Shown one piece after another: positions 1 to 6,871 of a stretch of DNA of 42,946 nucleotides. Numbering within the stretch: the first letter of the stretch is position 1; every line of letters begins with the position of its first letter. Position numbers and translations under genes: made by a program. Source of the DNA: Candidatus Saccharimonadota bacterium (lineage in GTDB: Bacteria > Patescibacteriota > Saccharimonadia > Saccharimonadales > UBA4665). The notes under the pieces are model-generated. The model was given only the letters and a program-made list of their open reading frames with translations, ran no database searches and had not been told where the DNA came from. Location: NCBI GenBank assembly GCA_014377695.1, contig JACMPA010000024.1:1-42946 (forward strand). The letters are read 5' to 3'.

Positions 1-9
1 ACTTTATGG

Positions 10-24
10 TACAATCACCCCTGT
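10..24 (+). promoter_or_regulatory. tRNA-Gly promoter: -10 and start region
   Basis: TACAAT (10-15) is preceded by GG and followed by CACCCCTGT. The same arrangement (GG, TAYAAT, CACCYCTGT) lies before the tRNA-Arg and tRNA-His genes. A -35 box would fall outside the window. The predicted leader before the mature tRNA is about 48 nt. Confidence 0.55.
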
Positions 25-71
25 TGATGCTCGACTTTGTAGTCACGTTTAACAGTACATATAAGATTCAA

Positions 72-146
72 GCGGGTGTAGTACAGCGGTTAGTATACAA
101 GTTTTCCAAACTTGGGATCGGAGTTCGATTCTCCGCACCCGCACCA
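72..146 (+). tRNA. tRNA-Gly (anticodon TCC)
   Basis: The acceptor stem pairs GCGGGTG (72-78) with CACCCGC (136-142), followed by A143 and an encoded CCA (144-146). The T arm is CGGAG-TTCGATT-CTCCG (119-135). The anticodon loop reads TTTCCAA, giving anticodon TCC for GGA codons. The gene precedes a protease gene on the same strand. Confidence 0.95.
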
Positions 147-186
147 TTTTTTTCGCATTCTATAATCGTTCGGTATAGTTAAGTCC

Positions 187-957
187 ATGTTTATCAGCAT
201 CGCATTTGCCCAGTTTGGCCTTGGTTGGATGTTTATCTATTGGCTGTTAGCTGCTGATCGCGGACCAAAAGAGCCCCGAAAGCTACTTATACTATCAGGC
301 GTGTTTGGAGCCTTGGCCTGTGCCGGTGCACTCGCACTAGAGCTAGCCTTTTTACCCGACGCCCTTACCGGCGTTCCAAGCGATCTATCGACGACTGGAT
401 TACTAGGCGGCAGTTTATTGATTGGCCTCATTGAGGAAGGCTGCAAAGCTTTGCCGCTCCTAGCATTCCTAGTGTTGACCAAATCGATCGACGAAGTAAC
501 TGATGGCATTATTTTCTTCGGTATCAGCGGTATGGTTTTTGGGGTCATCGAAGACATTAGTTATGCTTTTAGCCTAGGACCTGCGGCTGGTATTGGCAAA
601 ATAATTACCGGGCCATTCATTCACGCCGGGTTCAGTATTTTGGTCGGCTGGACGCTGTCGAGTGCAATCATTCAAAAGCGCGTATGGGTACTGCCCGTAG
701 CTGGATTTGCTGCAGCAGTAGGCCTGCATGGGCTGTATGACTTTGGGCTGTTCTACGGCAGCGTTCTTAGCATCCTGATGTCGCTGGCTATCACTATATT
801 TGTAAATCTTAACATCTTTTGGTTGATGCGCGTCTCCAAGCGCGCCGATGCAAAACTCGGCATTGCCGCTGATGGGGCTAATCTGTATTGCCGCAACTGC
901 GGTCGGCCAAACCCTCAACATTTCGTGTTTTGCCCCTACTGCGGACAGCGGACATAA
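187..957 (+). CDS. PrsW-family intramembrane protease with C-terminal zinc ribbon
   Basis: This is a 256-residue polytopic membrane protein. It carries the PrsW/CAAX-type glutamic protease signatures in membrane segments: EEGCK (83-87), FGVIED (118-123), H146, and HGLYD (181-185). In Bacillus PrsW makes the site-1 cut in the anti-sigma factor RsiW; the substrate here is unknown. The C-terminus has a small zinc ribbon (C235, C238, C249, C252) facing the cytoplasm, which is an addition to the core family. A -10 box TATAGT (174-179) lies 7 nt before the ATG, so the mRNA is predicted to be leaderless. The next gene also begins with a zinc ribbon and may be functionally linked. Family call is firm; the role is inferred. 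Confidence 0.85.
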   Translation: MFISIAFAQFGLGWMFIYWLLAADRGPKEPRKLLILSGVFGALACAGALALELAFLPDALTGVPSDLSTTGLLGGSLLIGLIEEGCKALPLLAFLVLTKSIDEVTDGIIFFGISGMVFGVIEDISYAFSLGPAAGIGKIITGPFIHAGFSILVGWTLSSAIIQKRVWVLPVAGFAAAVGLHGLYDFGLFYGSVLSILMSLAITIFVNLNIFWLMRVSKRADAKLGIAADGANLYCRNCGRPNPQHFVFCPYCGQRT

Positions 958-1015
958 CCAGTTCGTAATCATAACCAACATTGACAAGCTCCCTGTAAAA
1001 CCATAGTCTGAGGCT

Positions 1016-2248
1016 ATGAAATGTGTACAATGTGGGCATCAATTAACGCCAGGCGCGCCGTTTTGTGGAAACTGTGGCGCACTTGCGTCGTCCACAAATC
1101 AAACGACATCCGCGGCTCCAATGCAGCCGATTGTCCAAGCACAATTTAACCCGGTACAACCTCAGCCGGAGTATAGCCAACCAGCGCCGTACAGCCCGGT
1201 ACAGCCGCTGCAGCCACAACCACTGAGTCCGCTGGACCCGTATCAGCAACCGTCGCAGTTCCAACAGCCAATAGCATCGAATCAGCCGTTCCCTAACCCA
1301 GTATATTCGACTGCGCCGCTAACATCACAGCAATTTCAGCCGCTTTCCGCTCAGTTTAATCCCTCTATGCCACAGTCCCCGATGACACCACCAACGCCTT
1401 CACAATTTCAGACGTATAACACAGCACCTATGCCGCAAATGCCTGGCCCAGCCAATCCGTTCCAAGGGCAAATAAGTAATAAAAACTACCTAGTGACCTT
1501 CTTGCTCGCAAACTTTTTAGGAATATTTGGTGCTGATCGCTTTTACACCGGGCAAATCGGTCTGGGCTTACTCAAATTATTCACATTCGGCGGTTGCGGT
1601 ATATGGGCGTTTATCGATACCATCTTGGTTTTGGCCGGTAGCCGCAAGGACAAATACGGTCGTGAACTACACGACCGTCAGAAGAATGTACGACTATCCG
1701 TAATCATATTTATTGTGAGCTTTGTGGTTGGCAGTGTTGGTAATGTTCTGGCGATAGTACTCACGAGTCAATATTCTTCAACTTCCAATAGTTCCTCACT
1801 TTTGTCAGGAGCTAGTACTGACACAACCTCAGCCACCAAGCCGATTGGAGCGACTTTTGACCTAACCGACCAAAAAAAGAACCCCCTGAGCGTTACTGCT
1901 ACCCGCTATTATGACAACGCTACTGGCGCTACTAAGCAAGACACCCCGGGCGCCGGCAAACGCTACTTAAGTATCGAATTTACTATTAAGAACACCGGCT
2001 CACATGCTATTTACGAATTGCCGAATGTAGATGCGACTGCCCTCGACAACAAGGGCCAAAAGTACCGACCTGGCTTTGGCGCGACACTCGAATGCCAAGG
2101 CGAAAAAACTGGCGTTGCCAATCCAGCACCCGGCCAATCTAGCACTCTCTGCGTGACATTCGAAGTTCCCACGGGCACCTCTATTACTACAATTAAATTT
2201 GCCCCTAGTTCTGGATTTGCCGATAACGCTGCTAACTGGACCATCTAG
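1016..2248 (+). CDS. Zinc-ribbon, Pro/Gln-rich, TM2-domain membrane protein
   Basis: This 410-residue protein has four visible parts. A zinc ribbon occupies the first 20 residues (C3, C6, C17, C20). A long low-complexity linker rich in Pro and Gln runs from about 25 to 155. A TM2 domain follows at about 156-206, with the typical LLANFLGIFGADRFYTGQ core and WAFID. After another membrane segment (about 225-250) comes an external beta-rich domain (about 280-405) that resembles DUF4352, with conserved-looking cysteines. TM2 proteins of this design are common in Patescibacteria and their function is not established. It follows the PrsW gene on the same strand after a 58-nt gap. The start is supported by the N-terminal zinc ribbon. 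Confidence 0.75.
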   Translation: MKCVQCGHQLTPGAPFCGNCGALASSTNQTTSAAPMQPIVQAQFNPVQPQPEYSQPAPYSPVQPLQPQPLSPLDPYQQPSQFQQPIASNQPFPNPVYSTAPLTSQQFQPLSAQFNPSMPQSPMTPPTPSQFQTYNTAPMPQMPGPANPFQGQISNKNYLVTFLLANFLGIFGADRFYTGQIGLGLLKLFTFGGCGIWAFIDTILVLAGSRKDKYGRELHDRQKNVRLSVIIFIVSFVVGSVGNVLAIVLTSQYSSTSNSSSLLSGASTDTTSATKPIGATFDLTDQKKNPLSVTATRYYDNATGATKQDTPGAGKRYLSIEFTIKNTGSHAIYELPNVDATALDNKGQKYRPGFGATLECQGEKTGVANPAPGQSSTLCVTFEVPTGTSITTIKFAPSSGFADNAANWTI

Positions 2249-2259
2249 CGTCAACTTCC

Positions 2260-2592
2260 ATGACTAAGCGCCAGCTTGCGCTCGAAATACTAAGCCTCAG
2301 CAGTCCCCGCGGCCGCCTACTCGCGTTCAGCCTGGCAACTGTCGCTATATACTTTAGCCATTACCACTGGCTGGATCATCTATCAATTTGGGGGCACCTC
2401 GGCATCCCCTCACCCTCTATTGGACTAACTCGTGCGTATTGGCTGCTTATCCACGGTCATCCAGTTGCTTCCTGGCATCGAAATCCCTTGATATATTTAG
2501 TCCTTGCCGTTGGTATCCCACTGTTACTCATGGATATGCTGTGGCTCACCAATGATCGCCACCGAGCCAAACTACCTACATCCATGGTATAA
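2260..2592 (+). CDS. Small hypothetical membrane protein
   Basis: A 110-residue protein that begins 11 nt after the TM2-domain gene, probably in the same transcript. It has two or three hydrophobic segments (about 19-35, 60-70 and 79-95) separated by His/Trp-rich stretches. I recognise no family. Its last codons overlap the promoter of the following tRNA-Arg gene (TATAAT at 2588-2593). It could encode a genuine inner-membrane protein; no catalytic motif is visible. Confidence 0.55.
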   Translation: MTKRQLALEILSLSSPRGRLLAFSLATVAIYFSHYHWLDHLSIWGHLGIPSPSIGLTRAYWLLIHGHPVASWHRNPLIYLVLAVGIPLLLMDMLWLTNDRHRAKLPTSMV

Positions 2593-2602
2593 TCACCTCT
2601 GT
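2588..2602 (+). promoter_or_regulatory. tRNA-Arg promoter: -10 and start region
   Basis: TATAAT followed by CACCTCTGT, matching the motif before tRNA-His exactly over 17 nt including the leading GG. It lies at the very end of the upstream coding region and only 12 nt before the tRNA, so the primary transcript must have a very short leader. Confidence 0.65.
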
Positions 2603-2614
2603 AAAACAGTACGT

Positions 2615-2691
2615 GCCCTGATAGCTCAGCTGGATAGAGCAGAGGACTTCTAAGCCTAAGGTCGGTGGTTCGAATCCACCTCGGGGCACCA
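2615..2691 (+). tRNA. tRNA-Arg (anticodon TCT)
   Basis: Acceptor GCCCTGA (2615-2621) pairs with TCGGGGC (2681-2687), followed by A and an encoded CCA. The T arm is GGTGG-TTCGAAT-CCACC. The anticodon loop CTTCTAA gives TCT, reading AGA. An AT-richer gene block begins directly downstream. Confidence 0.95.
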
Positions 2692-2753
2692 TACTACTTA
2701 TGCTTAACTTGGTATCGTATTTAAGCTAAAACTTACTCTGTTATAGTTAAAAG

Positions 2754-3392
2754 ATGATAGAAGTTATTCATTATCAAAATGAAGATGTAGACAGAACGTT
2801 TGAAGCGGATATTTTAAAATACTATGATGAAGCTAAGGCTCTTCTACCCTCCATTCCTCCAACTTTGAAAATATACTTTAGTGACTACGGCATACTCGAT
2901 TATTGCGGCCTTGGTGGATACGCATATGCTCATGACATAATTACGCTATCTATCGACCCAAATTTTAAAGATAAGCTTACACAGCTTAATTCTATTCGCC
3001 CTACCATTTTTCATGAGTCTTTTCATCTGTTTCAAGATTTTACAGGAGAGAGTAAGATTTATAGCGCACTTGAAGGTGCGGTATACGAAGGTATGGCAAC
3101 TGTTTTTGAGAGAGACCATGCTGATACTTTTGAACCATACGGAGATTACCGCAAGACTGAAGTTAGTAAGCTAGAATCGTGGACACAACAACTTAGATCA
3201 TTTGGCCCTGAATATCAGAATGAAGAGATATATAGGGCATGGAAGTTTTATCATCCTGAATTAAAGGAGCAATGGATAGCATATAAAGTGGGAACTTGGA
3301 TTACTGATCAGGTTCTCGCTAAACATAATCTTACCGTCATGGATCTCAGTACTAAATCGGCGGCCGAAGTAATTAAACTATACGAGCAATAA
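2754..3392 (+). CDS. Putative zinc metalloprotease (DUF2268-like)
   Basis: A 212-residue protein with an HExxH motif (HESFH, 87-91) and a downstream glutamate-rich helix (E107, E112, EGMATVFE) that could supply the third zinc ligand. This layout resembles the predicted Zn-dependent proteases of the DUF2268 type. No signal peptide is visible, so it is probably cytoplasmic. TATAGT (2742-2747) lies 6 nt before the ATG, which predicts a leaderless mRNA. Codon use looks more AT-rich than in the housekeeping genes further right. It is the first gene of a block after tRNA-Arg in which the units are separated by a repeated 30-bp element. Exact substrate unknown. Confidence 0.6.
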   Translation: MIEVIHYQNEDVDRTFEADILKYYDEAKALLPSIPPTLKIYFSDYGILDYCGLGGYAYAHDIITLSIDPNFKDKLTQLNSIRPTIFHESFHLFQDFTGESKIYSALEGAVYEGMATVFERDHADTFEPYGDYRKTEVSKLESWTQQLRSFGPEYQNEEIYRAWKFYHPELKEQWIAYKVGTWITDQVLAKHNLTVMDLSTKSAAEVIKLYEQ

Positions 3393-3420
3393 AGTTCTAA
3401 CTTGGTATAGAATGCTGCAC
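3391..3420 (+). repeat. 30-bp repeat, copy 1 (after protease gene)
   Basis: This element overlaps the stop codon of the protease gene. It matches 4217-4246 at 27 of 30 positions by direct comparison. The core CTAACTTGGTATAGAATGC contains an extended -10-like box (TAGAAT). A shorter relative, TTAACTTGGTATCG, lies at 2704-2717 just after tRNA-Arg. Confidence 0.6.
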
Positions 3421-3625
3421 CAACAACGATTCTTTCAAACTTGCGCCCTTATACTCAACGTTCGAACCTTTGTTCGAATAAAGTGTCGTGTGGTGCGCCA
3501 TTTCCGCAAAGATACATTTTCATCTGATATTTTGGTTCTGATGTTTGATAGACCAGGCTGGAAATAGCAACCTTTCAACTCATGATTATCTCGTAATGAG
3601 AATTAGATGAGTTATAATTTTTCAC
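3421..3625 (+). promoter_or_regulatory. Intergenic region with hairpin/operator before the NTPase gene
   Basis: No open reading frame is convincing here. AACTCAT (3577-3583) and ATGAGTT (3607-3613) form an inverted repeat with an inner TCTC/GAGA pair. The right arm abuts and shares one base with the -10 box TATAAT (3613-3618), which is 7 nt before the ATG of the next gene. This could be an operator or a hairpin ending the upstream transcript. Confidence 0.4.
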
Positions 3626-4198
3626 ATGCATACAATCAGCTTCGCTACTTCCAATAAAGAAAAACTATTAATTGCTCAAACCGTTTGTGGGCAAGCCAGT
3701 ATTAAAGTTCAGCAAGAATTCATAGATATTGATGAAATCCAAGGCGAAGACGCAGAGGTTATAGTAAAAGATAAAGCAATGCGAGCTTACAGCTCATTGG
3801 GTAGACCGGTAGTCGTTAGTGACGACACATGGAACATCCCTGCCCTAAATGGTTTTCCGGGCGCTTACATGAAATCTATAAATAGTTGGTTTACGGCTGA
3901 AGATTTTTTAAGACTAATGAGCGGTGTCGAAAATAGAACGGTCATTCTTCATCAATACTTAGCGTTTACAGACGGGGTAAAGATTGAGATATACAAAAAC
4001 GATATACCCGGAAAGATAATTATTGAAGCTAGAGGTGAAAATAAGAAGTCACCTAATATGTCAGTCATCGTACTAGATTCTGATAATGGCAAAACTATTG
4101 CTGAAGTTTTTGAACAAGGGGAGGTTGCCGTCGCTGAAAGATATAAAAATCGCCGTGACGTCTGGCATCAACTCGTTAAAAAACATAGCTTCAAATAA
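3626..4198 (+). CDS. Ham1/RdgB-like non-canonical purine NTP pyrophosphatase
   Basis: A 190-residue protein with the ITPase/Ham1 pattern. The N-terminal substrate loop is FATSNKEKL (T8-S9-N10-K11), followed by EIQGED, VKDKA, the central acidic VVSDDT motif and PGAYMKSI. These enzymes hydrolyse ITP, dITP and XTP to the monophosphate to clean the nucleotide pool. The C-terminal histidine and lysine signature is divergent (RDVWHQLVKK), so it may be a diverged or specialised member. The mRNA is predicted to be leaderless (-10 box 7 nt before the ATG). A second pool-cleaning enzyme, Maf, lies two genes downstream. Confidence 0.75.
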   Translation: MHTISFATSNKEKLLIAQTVCGQASIKVQQEFIDIDEIQGEDAEVIVKDKAMRAYSSLGRPVVVSDDTWNIPALNGFPGAYMKSINSWFTAEDFLRLMSGVENRTVILHQYLAFTDGVKIEIYKNDIPGKIIIEARGENKKSPNMSVIVLDSDNGKTIAEVFEQGEVAVAERYKNRRDVWHQLVKKHSFK

Positions 4199-4216
4199 GT
4201 CTCTTAATTGAAAATT

Positions 4217-4246
4217 AAAGCTCTAACTTGGTATAGAATGCCACAC
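4217..4246 (+). repeat. 30-bp repeat, copy 2 (before LysE-type gene)
   Basis: It matches 3391-3420 at 27 of 30 positions. Here TAGAAT ends 12 nt before the ATG of the exporter gene, so this copy can act as that gene's promoter. Copy 1 has no start codon near it. Confidence 0.6.
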
Positions 4247-4251
4247 TGCTT

Positions 4252-4851
4252 ATGCTTTTTAATTTGATACAAAACTTTTGGCTTGGATTTGTTATTACCG
4301 CAACTCCAGGCGCAGTATTAGTAGAAGCCCTGCGCAGGTCAATTGGCACTGGTAATTACTTAGTTATATTTTTGGCAGGTAACTTTATTGGTATGACAAT
4401 AGTTATTATGCTGGCTTTTTTTGGAATTTCGGTACTGCAAGATAGTGTTACCGGCAACCTATTCTTTCTAATTAGCGGCTCAATTTTAATATACATTGGA
4501 GTATTGGCTCTGGTGGCCAAGCCTCACAATCAAAAGTCCAACACAATAGTTAAGCATTCGGAGGTGAGATCGCTACTAACCGGCATAACTTTGGCGGTGG
4601 CTAATCCGCTCAGCTTCATCTTTTGGCTCTCATTGATTGGTGGATTACGCAGCGACAATACCCCTTCTATGACCTTGCTTGATATTTTAGCAGTCATGTT
4701 TGGGGCTTTGGCTGTCTTCGTTATCCTAATTATTCTAGCGAAAAACCTAAGATCAGTAATCACCCTTCAGCGTGAGCGAATCTTATCTCGTGTATTTGGT
4801 ACCATTATTACTTTTTACGGGCTAGCAATTCTATATAAGTCTGTCGCGTAA
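4252..4851 (+). CDS. LysE/RhtB-family exporter
   Basis: A 199-residue protein with about six membrane segments. The N-terminal TPGAV motif (about 18-22) and the NPLSFIFW motif in the fourth segment are characteristic of the LysE/RhtB amino-acid exporter superfamily, as is the total length. It probably exports an amino acid or related metabolite across the cytoplasmic membrane; the substrate cannot be told. The promoter is likely the repeat copy ending just upstream. No Shine-Dalgarno sequence is visible. Confidence 0.75.
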   Translation: MLFNLIQNFWLGFVITATPGAVLVEALRRSIGTGNYLVIFLAGNFIGMTIVIMLAFFGISVLQDSVTGNLFFLISGSILIYIGVLALVAKPHNQKSNTIVKHSEVRSLLTGITLAVANPLSFIFWLSLIGGLRSDNTPSMTLLDILAVMFGALAVFVILIILAKNLRSVITLQRERILSRVFGTIITFYGLAILYKSVA

Positions 4852-4932
4852 TCTGGTTCGAACCTCAGCCAGTGCGCTGCACTGTACTAGTTATCCCCAG
4901 ATACATTACATTCTTTTGATACTATGTAAACT

Positions 4933-5511
4933 ATGAACCGGATCATACTCGCTAGCCAATCTCCACGCCGTGCAGAGCTGTTGTCAAAATTAGGTGTGAA
5001 CTTCGAAACAATTCCTAGCAACTTTGAAGAGCACTTAGATGAATCTAAAACACCGCAAGCCGTCGCCAAAGAGCTAGCTTTTGGCAAGGCTCTTGATGTT
5101 GCCAGAAAGAATCCTGATGCTTATGTTATTGGCTCAGATACAGTGGTAGCTCTCGGTATTAGACAAATGGAAAAACCAATAGATCTTAATGATGCTCGTG
5201 AAATGCTAACTTGCCTAGCAGGTAAAGATAGTATCGTTACTACAGGATTGGCCGTGGTTTGTATCGATAAGGGAATCGAACTTTTAGACGAAGTCACTGT
5301 GCATGTTTTTTTCAAACCCAACTCGGATGAGATACATGAATTGCGTGAAGCTTACTTAGCAACCGGCGACTGGAAAGACAAAGCTGCCGGTTATGGAATC
5401 CAGAGCGGCGCAGGCCCGCTTATAGATAGAATTGATGGGGAGTACGACGCAATTGTCGGCTTGCCGACTGATCTACTGCGAGTTATGCTTTCCAAGTTAA
5501 ACTTACTGTAG
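4933..5511 (+). CDS. maf: Maf-family nucleotide pyrophosphatase
   Basis: A 192-residue protein with the Maf signatures: SQSPRRAELL at residues 8-17, the GSDTVVAL catalytic acid region, a DWKDKAAGYGIQ motif and a C-terminal GEYDAIVGLP. Maf proteins hydrolyse dTTP/UTP or modified pyrimidine and 7-methyl-GTP nucleotides and can affect division or shape. TACTAT (4920-4925) is 7 nt before the ATG, a weaker version of the leaderless promoter pattern. It ends the AT-richer block after tRNA-Arg. Length and motifs are those of a complete enzyme. Confidence 0.88.
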   Translation: MNRIILASQSPRRAELLSKLGVNFETIPSNFEEHLDESKTPQAVAKELAFGKALDVARKNPDAYVIGSDTVVALGIRQMEKPIDLNDAREMLTCLAGKDSIVTTGLAVVCIDKGIELLDEVTVHVFFKPNSDEIHELREAYLATGDWKDKAAGYGIQSGAGPLIDRIDGEYDAIVGLPTDLLRVMLSKLNLL

Positions 5512-5621
5512 TTCTGTCTTGGCTCTATACAAAATAGTGCGCCGGTTTTGGTGCATCGTCATAGTAGATGTTCATAAATTTCAATCTATGCTTATACACC
5601 TAGGTGAACCAGTAGCACAAA

Positions 5622-5786
5622 TTAAGCTGTAACAATTGGCTCGTAGGAATTGCTTTTAAAAGTATTAAATTCAGAATTCTTGCGATTTCCATCTTCGTAG
5701 GTAACACCGGAAGGCGGATCACAGACAAGGGACGAGATAACAGCTGCCAAAAAGCCTGCAATCAGCAACTGCAGTCTAGCTCTCAC
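5622..5786 (-). CDS. Possible 54-residue lipoprotein-like peptide
   Basis: This is a short frame starting with GTG. It encodes a basic N-terminus (VRARLQ), a hydrophobic stretch (LLIAGFLAAVISSLV) and then a cysteine followed by DPPSG, like a lipobox, and ends in a polar tail. GATAGT lies 6 nt upstream of the GTG on the same strand, consistent with a leaderless promoter. I recognise no family. It could be chance, since the frame is short and the start is not ATG. Confidence 0.3.
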   Translation of the reverse strand: MRARLQLLIAGFLAAVISSLVCDPPSGVTYEDGNRKNSEFNTFKSNSYEPIVTA

Positions 5787-5841
5787 AGATTTACTATCAC
5801 GGTTAGAGCCTATGCCGAGAAGTTAGGCTGTAACCGGTGAT

Positions 5842-5922
5842 TTAGTTTGATTGTTTTGGCGAATTATCTTTTGGCTTGTTGGCGAAATCATGAAGTTGAA
5901 CCAACATTTGTTCATAAGTCAT
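5842..5922 (-). CDS. Possible 26-residue peptide upstream of the lipoprotein-like frame
   Basis: The ATG frame reads MTYEQMLVQLHDFANKPKDN and ends SPKQSN. A purine-rich AGAAAGAGA stretch lies about 8 nt before the ATG. It sits 55 nt upstream of the 54-residue frame on the same strand. The evidence is only composition and position; it may not be translated. Confidence 0.2.
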   Translation of the reverse strand: MTYEQMLVQLHDFANKPKDNSPKQSN

Positions 5923-6109
5923 AGTTAATGTCTCTTTCTGTTTTAGATAACAGTGCTCTTACAATAAACTTGAGTAAGAATGTTAGTTGTAAGAATTATT
6001 ACCATATGCGCTCTATCACACATTAGTTGCATTGGTCACACTATGCGCCGTATTTTTCGGGGGGGGCTACTAAATTAACTACTAGGTTGCCGTAATACAA
6101 AACTAATCT

Positions 6110-6147
6110 TTGCTTTGCGTCCGTAATTCGGGTATAATCACCTCTGT
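6110..6147 (+). promoter_or_regulatory. tRNA-His promoter
   Basis: The -35 box TTGCTT (6110-6115) is followed after 17 nt by TATAAT (6133-6138) and the shared CACCTCTGT. The transcript then has about 55 nt of leader, in which GCATAG and CTATGC form an inverted repeat before the mature tRNA. Confidence 0.65.
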
Positions 6148-6202
6148 TTTACAGCATAGTTCAACAGCGCAAGACAGTAAGCTTCTATGCGCAGAATTCT
6201 AT

Positions 6203-6280
6203 GGCGGACTTAGCTCAGTTGGTTAGAGCGTCGGGTTGTGGTTCCGAAGGTCGGGGGTTCAATCCCCCTAGTCCGCCCCA
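6203..6280 (+). tRNA. tRNA-His (anticodon GTG)
   Basis: The acceptor pairs GCGGACT (6204-6210) with AGTCCGC (6270-6276). The extra 5' G at 6203 pairs with the discriminator C at 6277, the G-1:C73 hallmark of tRNA-His. CCA is encoded. The anticodon loop TTGTGGT gives GTG. Confidence 0.95.
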
Positions 6281-6292
6281 AGTCGAATTTAA

Positions 6293-6320
6293 AAAAAAGA
6301 CCTCATATGAGGTCTTTTTT
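6293..6320 (+). terminator. Intrinsic terminator of tRNA-His
   Basis: A perfect palindrome centred on CATATG: AAAGACCTCAT pairs with ATGAGGTCTTT, followed by a T run (6314-6320). It lies 13 nt after the tRNA. Confidence 0.85.
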
Positions 6321-6384
6321 ATGTCGAACGACTATGGGCGAACTAATATCCTGGCACATTGCCAAATGTATTTAGTGAGCTCGA

Positions 6385-6780
6385 TTACTCCGTGACAGTA
6401 ATGGTGCCCTTCATGTAAGGGTGTGGTGCGCAGTGATATGCATATGTACCAGCTTTTGTGAACGTAAAGCTGTAAGTGGCGTTCTTGGCCATATCAGGGC
6501 TATCTGGCGCACTATCCAACTTTGTGTCAGCAGTAACAGTGTGTACGACCGCGTCTTCGTTAGTCCAGGTGACTTTAGTGCCAACTTTAACCTTAAGGTC
6601 GTTTGGACCAAACATGTAGCTTTTGATGCTGACTGCGTTGTCCGACGCGGTCCTTGATGCAGTACTCGTCGTAGTAGCCTTGTCACCAGATTTGCTACCG
6701 CCCATAGATACGATTCCAATGAACAACGCGATGATAACTACGAGCCCAATGCCAAGTCCAACTACTTGATTCTTCTTCAT
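6385..6780 (-). CDS. Membrane-anchored cupredoxin (blue copper protein)
   Basis: A 131-residue protein with an N-terminal membrane anchor or uncleaved signal (about 7-27), a Thr/Ser-rich spacer and a plastocyanin-like domain (about 48-131). The type 1 copper ligands are visible: His in VVHTVT and Cys, His and Met in YHCAPHPYMKG. It should face outside and carry single electrons or bind copper. Its neighbours are a His-containing helical protein, a MarR regulator, a ferric-reductase-like cytochrome and a heavy-metal ATPase. A weak purine-rich Shine-Dalgarno (AAAGAAG) precedes the ATG. It lies downstream of the helical-protein gene, separated by a hairpin. Confidence 0.88.
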   Translation of the reverse strand: MKKNQVVGLGIGLVVIIALFIGIVSMGGSKSGDKATTTSTASRTASDNAVSIKSYMFGPNDLKVKVGTKVTWTNEDAVVHTVTADTKLDSAPDSPDMAKNATYSFTFTKAGTYAYHCAPHPYMKGTITVTE

Positions 6781-6811
6781 ACACTTCTTTCTTTATAAAG
6801 CGATTACAGAG

Positions 6812-6851
6812 CGAGGGAGCGAGTAAGGCTGTTGCCCTATTCGCTCCCTCG
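6812..6851 (-). terminator. Intercistronic hairpin between two metal-cluster genes
   Basis: CGAGGGAGCGA (6812-6822) and its complement (6841-6851) form a perfect 11-bp stem with an 18-nt loop. There is no T run on the minus strand, so this may be an mRNA processing or attenuation element rather than a full terminator. Confidence 0.5.
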
Positions 6852-6871
6852 ATATCTTTACTTGCTAGGTA

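Larger units (their letters stand above)
5512..6109. other. Gene-poor region between maf and tRNA-His
   Basis: About 600 nt without a long reading frame. Two short minus-strand frames are described separately. Two imperfect direct repeats related to GTTAGGCTGTAAC (5822-5834 and near 5622-5634) coincide with the ends of minus-strand frames that terminate in VTA-stop. TCTTACAA (5957-5964) and TTGTAAGA (5987-5994) form an 8-bp inverted repeat. A run of eight G lies at 6059-6066. The region may be the remains of an insertion next to tRNA-His. Confidence 0.4.

Noticed and set aside
4853-4885. GGTTCGAACC followed by a CAGTGC/GCACTG palindrome after the exporter gene, like a tRNA T arm
   Set aside because: No acceptor, anticodon or D arm can be built around it; it could at most be a fragment.
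6201-6395. 64-residue frame starting at tRNA-His
   Set aside because: It covers the tRNA and its terminator, so it is not a gene.
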